11,975 nucleotides of DNA. Origin: Candidatus Tayloriibacteriota bacterium (GTDB taxonomy: Bacteria > Patescibacteriota > Minisyncoccia > Phycocordibacterales > PALSA-1337). The stretch covers positions 1 to 11,975 of the forward strand of contig JAHFMB010000022.1 in the NCBI GenBank assembly GCA_023269245.1, given 5' to 3'. The position numbers and the translations under genes are program-made. This document shows positions 6,355-11,975 of this stretch, one piece after another; position 1 is the first letter of the stretch, and each line of letters begins with the position of its first letter. The notes beneath the pieces were generated by a model. The model was given only the letters and a program-made list of their open reading frames with translations. It was not told where the DNA came from and ran no database searches.

Positions 6355-8145
6355 ATGAGATGGAATTCACATAATGCGTTTACGCTGATAGAAGTGCTGG
6401 TTGGCGTGGCGGTTTTTTTGATTGTCGGACTGGCTGCATATAATGGATATGCTGGTCTTTTCAGATTGATCAATGCGAGCCAAACGAAAATCACAGCACT
6501 CAATTTGGCTAACGAGCAATTTGAGATTGCTCGCAATATGCCGTATACGGATGTCGGCATTATCGGGGGCATTCCAAAAGGAAAATTGGCGCATACCCAA
6601 GTGCTCAATCGTGGCGGGATCAATTTTACTGTGACGACAACGGTGCGCAACCTTGATTTACCGTTCGATGGGACCATCGGCGGCAGTCCGAATGATTTGT
6701 CTCCGGCGGATAATAAATTAGTAGATATAACAGTGTCATGCGACACGTGCATCAACTACAAACCGGTAAGCTTGACCGGTCAGGTAGCTCCGAAGAATCT
6801 TGAAACTGCGTCAAACAATGGGGCCCTATTCATCCGCGTATTCGATGCAAACGGCCAGCCAGTCCAAGGTGCAGCTGTCCATATAGTCAATGTGGCCACA
6901 ACGACTACAATCATTATTGATGATGTCACTGATTCCACTGGCATGCTTCAGATAGTCGATGTTCCGCCTGGGACAGACGCGTACCGCATAACCGTGTCAA
7001 AGTCCGGATACTCAACCGATCGCACGTATCCTCAAGGGGGTGCAGACAACCCTTCGCCTGCGAAGCCGGACGCGACCGTATTGCTCCAACAGGTGACGCA
7101 AGTGAGTTTTGCCATTGATCGTCTCAGTAGCATGGCAATCTCGAGCGTGACGCCGCTGTGTGAAGTTGTGCCGAATTTTGATTTTGCGCTTGTCGGCTCC
7201 AAACTTATCGGGACGAACGTGCCGAAGTTTTCCCAAAACATGGTTACAGATGGTGCGGGTGCACTGAGTCTCTCAAATAACATGGAGTGGGACACCTATA
7301 CAGTTGTTCCGACGGATGCGGCGTATGATGTTGCCGGCCTCAATCCTCTCAATCCTACAACCCTCAATGCAAATTCGTCGCAGCAGATACAGATTGTCGC
7401 AATCCCGCGCGACCCCCGCAGTGTTTTGGTCACGGTAAAAGATAGCGCGACTCAGCTGCCTATTTCTGATGCGGAGGTAACTCTTTCCAAGACCGGCTGG
7501 AGCAGTACTCAGACAACCGGCAAAGGGTTCATCAACCAAACAGATTGGTCAGGTGGAAGCGGCCAAGCCAATTGGTCAAATACTGCAACATATTGGTCAG
7601 ATGATGCCGGGGTAGACGTGACGACAGTGCCGGGACTCGTCACACTTAGTTTGGCATTTGGAACATATTCGCCCTCAGGCACATTGCAGTCATCGACATT
7701 TGATACCGGATCACCAAGCAACTTTTACACGCTCACTTGGTCGCCAGCTGATCAGCCGGTCGTGACGGGCGCCGAATCTGTCAGATTTCAAATTGCCACC
7801 GCAAGTACAAGTGCGCCATACACGTGGAAATTTTTTGGTCCTGACGGCACTTCGGCGACATATTATACGGTTCCTAATACGCCTATCAACACCATTCATA
7901 ACGGCGACAGGTATCTTCGTTACAAAATATATGTATCGACAGCTGCGGCGACTTCAACCCCAACTGTCACCGATGCGGCGTTTACCTTCACATCATCATG
8001 TACGCCGCCGGGCCAGGTTATTTTCAGCGGATTGTCTTCGGGAACATATCATATCCATGTGACAAAAACAGGATATTCCGATTTTGACTATGATGTCTCG
8101 GCATCATCCAACTGGCAGGAGGTGTCGGCAGTCATGACCCCCTAA
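6355..8145 (+). CDS. Large prepilin with carboxypeptidase-regulatory-like domains, probable adhesive minor pilin
   Basis: The 596-residue protein has a type III prepilin signal: MRWNSHNA, a cut before FTLIEVLVGVAVFLIVGLAAYN, and Glu at +5. The residue before the cut is Ala, which prepilin peptidases tolerate, instead of Gly. A CxxC pair (C129, C132) lies in the pilin-proximal part. Three beta-sandwich modules resembling carboxypeptidase regulatory-like domains can be read: about 154-225 (GALFIRVFDANGQPVQGAAV to SKSGYS), about 245-345, and a third from about 355 that is interrupted near 386 and resumes at C549 (CTPPGQVIFSGLSSGTYHIH). The inserted segment of about 160 residues (QTDWSGGSGQ, ESVRFQIAT, GDRYLRYKIYVST) is itself beta-rich. 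I recall similar proteins in Candidate Phyla Radiation genomes. It is far larger than a major pilin, so it is more likely a displayed or adhesive subunit. The start at 6355 lies three bases after the pilC stop. Confidence 0.85.
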   Translation: MRWNSHNAFTLIEVLVGVAVFLIVGLAAYNGYAGLFRLINASQTKITALNLANEQFEIARNMPYTDVGIIGGIPKGKLAHTQVLNRGGINFTVTTTVRNLDLPFDGTIGGSPNDLSPADNKLVDITVSCDTCINYKPVSLTGQVAPKNLETASNNGALFIRVFDANGQPVQGAAVHIVNVATTTTIIIDDVTDSTGMLQIVDVPPGTDAYRITVSKSGYSTDRTYPQGGADNPSPAKPDATVLLQQVTQVSFAIDRLSSMAISSVTPLCEVVPNFDFALVGSKLIGTNVPKFSQNMVTDGAGALSLSNNMEWDTYTVVPTDAAYDVAGLNPLNPTTLNANSSQQIQIVAIPRDPRSVLVTVKDSATQLPISDAEVTLSKTGWSSTQTTGKGFINQTDWSGGSGQANWSNTATYWSDDAGVDVTTVPGLVTLSLAFGTYSPSGTLQSSTFDTGSPSNFYTLTWSPADQPVVTGAESVRFQIATASTSAPYTWKFFGPDGTSATYYTVPNTPINTIHNGDRYLRYKIYVSTAAATSTPTVTDAAFTFTSSCTPPGQVIFSGLSSGTYHIHVTKTGYSDFDYDVSASSNWQEVSAVMTP

Positions 8146-8154
8146 GTGAAACAA

Positions 8155-8163
8155 TGTTACAAT
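8155..8163 (+). promoter_or_regulatory. Extended -10 promoter inside the pilus operon, leaderless spacing
   Basis: TGT-TACAAT has a TGn extension and ends at 8163, seven bases before the ATG at 8171. ATGACC at 8134-8139 is a possible weak -35 with an 18-base spacer. It lies between the large prepilin stop and the minor prepilin and would give the last pilin genes independent, leaderless expression. Confidence 0.5.
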
Positions 8164-8170
8164 GATGCCT

Positions 8171-8782
8171 ATGAGGGGATTTACGCTCATTGAAGTCATG
8201 ACAACTATTGCCATCTTGGTGGTAATTATGATGGCTGTCGGCTTATTCCAATATGACGTTATCAACTACAACAGGTCAGGAGGTGTAGCGCTGACAAATA
8301 CGCAAGAAGTGCAGGCTATGCTCAAAACGATGACACGTGAATTGCGCTCGATGGAATCCGGCGCGGATGGGGCGTACCCGATCTCAGCGGCGGCGACAAG
8401 CACGGTCACTTTTTATGCCGATGTCAACCACGATAATCTCAAGGAAAAGATCCGGTATTATCTCGGAACGACGACATCGACGCTGAATACTGTATATCGC
8501 GGAGTCATTAATCCGAGCGGCTCGCCGGCAACCTACAACTCAAGCACTGAGACACGCAAAATCCTGGTGACAGGGGTCCGCGTTTCTTCGACAACTCCGT
8601 TGTTCCAATATTTCGACGGCATGTACTCAGGGACAACAACACCTATGACGTATCCTCTGAATTTGACATCTATTAGGCTTGTGAAAATTACTATGCCTAT
8701 TGATACTGATCCAAATAGGTCTCCAATCATTCGCACCTATACAACGCAGGCTGAGCTCCGTAATCTCAAAGACAACTTATGA
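8171..8782 (+). CDS. Minor prepilin (pseudopilin-like)
   Basis: The 203-residue product begins MRG, with a predicted cleavage before FTLIEVMTTIAILVVIMMAVG, a classic class III prepilin leader with Glu at +5, and is followed by a roughly 25-residue amphipathic helix. The remainder is Ser/Thr-rich and probably beta-structured. Size and layout resemble GspJ/PilW-type minor pilins. Alternative in-frame ATGs lie at 8162 and 8165, giving leader MMPMRG. The ATG at 8171 is preferred because the other two overlap or abut a predicted -10 box; if transcription comes only from upstream, 8162 remains possible. Its TGA stop overlaps the next ATG (ATGA, 8779-8782), which predicts translational coupling with the PilX-like gene. 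Confidence 0.85.
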   Translation: MRGFTLIEVMTTIAILVVIMMAVGLFQYDVINYNRSGGVALTNTQEVQAMLKTMTRELRSMESGADGAYPISAAATSTVTFYADVNHDNLKEKIRYYLGTTTSTLNTVYRGVINPSGSPATYNSSTETRKILVTGVRVSSTTPLFQYFDGMYSGTTTPMTYPLNLTSIRLVKITMPIDTDPNRSPIIRTYTTQAELRNLKDNL

Positions 8783-10266
8783 ATATGTGGCACATGCATA
8801 ACAGATGTACGCGCGGGCCTGATGTACGTGGAGTTATCCTCATCAACGTGCTGGTGTTTGCCGCTATTGCTGTGACGGTAACTTCGGCTTTGGTCAATTG
8901 GGGCGCAACTGTCCTTAAAACGGCACGCACTCTTGATGCTCGTGAACAGGCGTTTCAGATTGCCGAGGCCGGCGTTGAATATTACCGCTGGCACTTGGCG
9001 CATGCCGCGACTGATTATCAGGACGGTACAGGTGGTCCTGGACCGTATGTGCATAGCGTGAAGGATGCTGATGGGGATACGATAGGCCAGTATTCGCTCA
9101 CGATCACTCCGCCGCCTGTCGGGTCGACCATAGTTAAGGTTCGCTCGGCCGGCACTATAACTGCTGATCCTTCAATTTCGAGAACTATTTTGGCGACACT
9201 TGCGATCCCTTCGTTGGCAAAGTATGCCGTCGTCGCAAATCAGAATATGCGCTTTGGCGCGGGGACGGAGGTTTTTGGACCGATACATTCAAATGCCGGA
9301 GTCCGTTTTGACGGAATTAGCCACAACTTGATTACCAGCTCACTTTCGACATACGATGATCCGGATGATGGATCGAGTCAGCAGCGCTTTGCCGTCTATA
9401 CGACCGTTTCGCCACAGGATCCGAACCCGCCCGCCGCAGTACCGAGCCGACCTGACGTATTCATGGCTGGTCGGCAGTTTCCGGTTCAGTCATATGATTT
9501 CAACGGATTGACCATCGATCTTTCTCAGATGAAAACGAGTGCCCAATCCAATGGCGTGTATCTTCCAGCCTCAGGATCGCAAGGCTACCACATTGTACTC
9601 AAGTCCAACGACACGTTTGATGTGTATAAGGTAACCGCATTACAGTCGGCACCGAATAATTGCACAAACAGCAACAATCAAACAGATTGGGGGACATGGA
9701 GTGTTAAGACGCAGGTTCATCCGGTTTCGGGGGCGAATAACTCCCCACAGAATTATCCGTTTCCGGCCAATGGCGTCGTTTTCGTGGAAGATCATGTCTG
9801 GGTGGATGGGACAGTCAATGGCGCACGTTTGACTATCGCGGCCGGAAAATTTCCCGATAATGTCTCAACACGCAAGGATATTATTATCAATAATGATTTG
9901 ACCTATGCCAATTACGATGGGACAGATGTCGTTTCGCTTGTCGCGCAGCGCAACGTCACCACCGGACTTTTCAGCGATGACACGCTTCGTATTGACGCGG
10001 CACTTGTTGCCCAAAATGGTAGGGTAGGGCGCTTTTATTATGATTCTGATTGTAAATCAGGAGGGACGAATTATTACAATCGAAGTTCACTGACATTGTA
10101 TGGCATGATTGCGACCAACCAGCGTTACGGTTTTGCCTATACTGATGGCACCGGGTACGATATTCGCAACATTATATACGATAGCAATCTGCTTTATGGC
10201 CCTCCACCCTCATTTCCCTTGACCTCGAGTCAATACCAAACCATTTCGTGGCAAGAAGTACAGTAA
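8779..10266 (+). CDS. Large PilX/GspK-like minor pilin, probable pilus tip component
   Basis: The 495-residue protein has a basic N-terminus ending in DVRG, then a hydrophobic helix (VILINVLVFAAIAVTVTSAL). The segment EQAFQIAEAGVEYYRWHL is characteristic of PilX-like proteins. The large extracellular part holds conserved-looking stretches such as LAKYAVVANQNMRFGAGTEV, GPIHSNAGVRFDG, VVFVEDHVWVDGTVNGARLT and YGMIATNQRYGFAYTDGTGY. I recall closely similar proteins next to pilus genes in Candidate Phyla Radiation genomes. If the cut is after the Gly, position +5 is Asn rather than Glu; loss of Glu5 is a known property of GspK, which caps the pseudopilus, so a tip role is inferred. The start at 8779 overlaps the previous stop. 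Cysteines are few (CTRG in the leader, NNCTNS, SDCKSG). Confidence 0.85.
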   Translation: MNMWHMHNRCTRGPDVRGVILINVLVFAAIAVTVTSALVNWGATVLKTARTLDAREQAFQIAEAGVEYYRWHLAHAATDYQDGTGGPGPYVHSVKDADGDTIGQYSLTITPPPVGSTIVKVRSAGTITADPSISRTILATLAIPSLAKYAVVANQNMRFGAGTEVFGPIHSNAGVRFDGISHNLITSSLSTYDDPDDGSSQQRFAVYTTVSPQDPNPPAAVPSRPDVFMAGRQFPVQSYDFNGLTIDLSQMKTSAQSNGVYLPASGSQGYHIVLKSNDTFDVYKVTALQSAPNNCTNSNNQTDWGTWSVKTQVHPVSGANNSPQNYPFPANGVVFVEDHVWVDGTVNGARLTIAAGKFPDNVSTRKDIIINNDLTYANYDGTDVVSLVAQRNVTTGLFSDDTLRIDAALVAQNGRVGRFYYDSDCKSGGTNYYNRSSLTLYGMIATNQRYGFAYTDGTGYDIRNIIYDSNLLYGPPPSFPLTSSQYQTISWQEVQ

Positions 10267-10267
10267 T

Positions 10268-10277
10268 TGGGTACAAT
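10268..10277 (+). promoter_or_regulatory. -10 promoter of tpiA, leaderless spacing
   Basis: TGGG-TACAAT: the hexamer at 10272-10277 ends six bases before the tpiA ATG at 10284, so transcription would begin at or just before the ATG. The TG dinucleotide is one base further upstream than in a perfect extended -10, and only a weak -35 (TGGCAA, 10249-10254) is visible. It lies just after the PilX-like stop and would separate tpiA-pgk from the pilus operon. Confidence 0.5.
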
Positions 10278-10283
10278 ACCTGC

Positions 10284-11048
10284 ATGTCAAAAAAACTCAT
10301 TATTGGCAATTGGAAGATGAATCCAAGTACGCTCGACGAAGCCAAGAACATTATTCGTAAGACTCGAACCGCTGCTGGCAAGCTTCATAATACGAATGTG
10401 GTGGCCTGTCCTCCTTTTGTGTTTGTCTTCTCCGCGATTTCCAAGCGCGACCCGGATACATTGGAAGTTGGCGCGCAGGCGGTTTCTTTTGAAGAGGATG
10501 GTCCGCATACGGGCGAAGTGAGTGCGGCTATGCTCAAAAATCTCGGCGTTCGGTACGTTATTGTCGGCCATTCCGAGGAACGCGCCTCTGGCGATACGGA
10601 TGACGTGGTGTCAAAACGGGTCAAGGCAGTTGTTGAGGCGGGCATGAAAGCGGTACTCTGCGTCGGTGAGAAGGTCCGCGATGAAGGCGGTACCTATCTT
10701 GAGGCTCTCAAAGATCAGCTGAGAAACAGTTTGGCGAGGGTTCCTGCCACTGCGGCAAAGAATATAATACTAGCCTATGAGCCGGTATGGGCTATTGGGG
10801 CACAGGAAGCCATGCAGGCGCAGCAGATATTGGAGACCACTATCTTTGTACGCAAAGTTTTTTCCGATGTCTTCAGCCAAAATCAGGCCATGAAGGCGCT
10901 GGTTCTCTATGGAGGATCAGTCAATTTTCGCAATGCTCACGAAATCATGATTATCGGCAAGGTTGATGGATTTTTGGTGGGACGTGAGAGTGTCAACATG
11001 CCTGGTTTTGTTGAGTTGTTGAAGGCGGTTGATGCGGTTGCCGATTAA
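10284..11048 (+). CDS. tpiA: Triosephosphate isomerase
   Basis: The cytoplasmic glycolytic enzyme interconverts dihydroxyacetone phosphate and glyceraldehyde 3-phosphate. The 254 residues are of normal length. The active-site set is present: N9 and K11 in GNWKMN, H96 in VIVGHSEER, and E166 in AYEPVWAIG. The phosphate-binding LYGGSVN is also present. Catalytic loop 6 is atypical: after PVWAIG the usual TGKTA is replaced by AQEAM and the loop appears a few residues shorter. The last glycine motif reads GFLVGRES instead of the usual VGG. The start at 10284 gives the canonical N-terminus (MSKKLIIGNWKMN); a GTG at 10248 in frame would overlap the previous gene. It is followed after one base by pgk, forming a glycolytic pair. 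Confidence 0.96.
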   Translation: MSKKLIIGNWKMNPSTLDEAKNIIRKTRTAAGKLHNTNVVACPPFVFVFSAISKRDPDTLEVGAQAVSFEEDGPHTGEVSAAMLKNLGVRYVIVGHSEERASGDTDDVVSKRVKAVVEAGMKAVLCVGEKVRDEGGTYLEALKDQLRNSLARVPATAAKNIILAYEPVWAIGAQEAMQAQQILETTIFVRKVFSDVFSQNQAMKALVLYGGSVNFRNAHEIMIIGKVDGFLVGRESVNMPGFVELLKAVDAVAD

Positions 11049-11049
11049 T

Positions 11050-11975
11050 ATGAAAACCATTCGCGATATCGAATATGTAGATGGAGTACAGGTGCTGGTG
11101 CGCGCCGATTTTAATGTGCCGATACAACATGGTGCGGTGGTAGATGACTTTCGTATACGCGCTGCGCTCCCAACCATAGATTTTTTGGTCAAAAAAGGGG
11201 CAGTGGTCATCCTGATGAGCCACCTCGAGTCCAATGACGGAGGCAATCCATCACTCGAGCCTGTTGCCAAACAGCTCAATAAGCTTGGCATTACCGTAAC
11301 TTTCATACGAGATATGAGGAATGCCCGCGAGATCATCGAAGCGGGCCAATCAAGATTGTTTTTGCTCGAGAATCTCCGTTTTTTTGAAGGTGAAAAGAAC
11401 AATGATCTGAAATTCGCCAAAGAATTGGCGTCACTTGCTGATATATATGTAAATGACGCGTTCTCAGTGTCACATCGTGAGCATGCTTCTATTGTTGGCG
11501 TGCCACAGATGTTGCCGAGCTACGCGGGTCTACAACTCGAAAGCGAGGTCGCACACCTTTCAAAAGCATTTTCTCCGTCACGCCCGTTCCTTTTTATTCT
11601 CGGTGGAGCCAAGTTCGCAACAAAAATGCCGTTGATCGAGAAATTTACTACGCTTGCTGATTCGATTTTTATTGGCGGGGCGCTGGCGAACGATCTCTTG
11701 AAGGCGCAGGGCAGGGAGGTAGGCACATCATTGGTATCTGACGCGCCGATAGATCTGTCGCATATTCTGGCCAACCCGAAGGTGTTTTCATATATAGATG
11801 TTGCCGTGATGGGGGATGGCATCAAAGATGCGTCCGCGTTGGCACAAGGCGACACAATCGCTGATGCGGGAAAAAAGACGATTGACGCACTCAAAAACAA
11901 GATTGCTTCGGCAAAATTCATCTTATGGAATGGCCCATTCGGTATCTATGAGAAAGGGTTTACGTGGGGGACGGA
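11050..11975 (+). CDS. pgk: Phosphoglycerate kinase, N-terminal and central part (cut by window edge)
   Basis: The cytoplasmic enzyme transfers phosphate from 1,3-bisphosphoglycerate to ADP in glycolysis. The first 308 codons are present. Family motifs are RADFNVP (18-24), FRIRAALPTI, ENLRFFEGE (R110), YVNDAFSVSHREHAS (H142, R143), LGGAKFATK (K188, K192), IFIGGALANDLLKAQG and WNGPFGIYEKG. The usual SHLGRP motif reads SHLESND (57-63): the histidine remains, but the arginine that normally contacts 3-phosphoglycerate is replaced by Ser61. The hinge motif GGGMAFTFLKA is also divergent (GGALANDLLKA). All other substrate and nucleotide motifs are intact, so activity is likely. No Shine-Dalgarno or separate promoter is seen in the one-base gap, so it is probably cotranscribed with tpiA. 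Confidence 0.96.
   Translation, partial: MKTIRDIEYVDGVQVLVRADFNVPIQHGAVVDDFRIRAALPTIDFLVKKGAVVILMSHLESNDGGNPSLEPVAKQLNKLGITVTFIRDMRNAREIIEAGQSRLFLLENLRFFEGEKNNDLKFAKELASLADIYVNDAFSVSHREHASIVGVPQMLPSYAGLQLESEVAHLSKAFSPSRPFLFILGGAKFATKMPLIEKFTTLADSIFIGGALANDLLKAQGREVGTSLVSDAPIDLSHILANPKVFSYIDVAVMGDGIKDASALAQGDTIADAGKKTIDALKNKIASAKFILWNGPFGIYEKGFTWGT

Noticed and set aside
6342-6357. TACTAT seven bases before the large prepilin ATG as a fourth leaderless promoter
   Set aside because: The hexamer matches only the outer consensus bases, has no TG extension and overlaps the end of pilC. Cotranscription with pilC is the simpler reading.
7537-9690. Twelve-base identity CAAACAGATTGG at 7537-7548 and 9679-9690, encoding QTDW in two pilin genes
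   Set aside because: The flanking sequences do not align, so there is no support for a recombination site or shared domain; a chance match or a shared short peptide preference is enough.
1-11975. CRISPR arrays, tRNA or rRNA genes, insertion sequences, attachment sites, toxin-antitoxin or defence genes
   Set aside because: No spaced repeats, transposase motifs, cloverleaf-like sequences or known defence domains were seen. The window is almost fully explained by the genes listed.

Overview
The window looks like chromosomal DNA from a Patescibacteria (Candidate Phyla Radiation, Parcubacteria-like) bacterium. The reasons are an NusA N-terminal domain of the long type I associate with that group, a pilus cluster with a carboxypeptidase-regulatory-like pilin and a large PilX-like protein of a kind I recall from these genomes, unusual versions of the TPI and PGK motifs, and genes that almost all lack a Shine-Dalgarno sequence. 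This placement rests on remembered family features, not on a search. TAA, TGA and TAG are all used as stops, so the recoded-TGA lineages are excluded. Base composition looks even, at about half GC by eye.

Layout. Positions 1-2439 are read leftward: the start of nusA (cut by the window edge), then a Cys-rich putative zinc-binding protein with its own intrinsic terminator, then an orphan LivJ-type solute-binding protein. From about 2520 everything is read rightward: a TrmB-family regulator divergent from the binding protein, then a type IV pilus block, then tpiA and the 5' part of pgk. The pilus block is pilB (assembly ATPase), pilC/gspF (platform protein), a multidomain prepilin, a small minor prepilin and a large PilX-like protein.

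How it works together. PilB in the cytoplasm would power the PilC platform to extrude pilins. The three pilin-like proteins have features of minor, adhesive or tip subunits rather than of a major pilin. No prepilin peptidase, PilM/N/O, retraction ATPase or evident major pilin is present here, so the rest of the machine must lie elsewhere. TpiA and Pgk are consecutive glycolytic enzymes separated by one base. The binding-protein/TrmB pair shares a 131-base divergent region with two perfect 17-base inverted repeats, which fits local, possibly ligand-controlled regulation.

The most unusual feature is transcriptional. Three rightward genes (pilB, the minor prepilin, tpiA) each have an extended -10 box with a TACAAT hexamer ending only 6-7 bases before the preferred ATG. 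That spacing puts the transcription start at or next to the start codon, so these mRNAs would be leaderless. Nearly all other genes also lack a Shine-Dalgarno sequence. I did not find a clearly new defence, mobile or CRISPR-type system.
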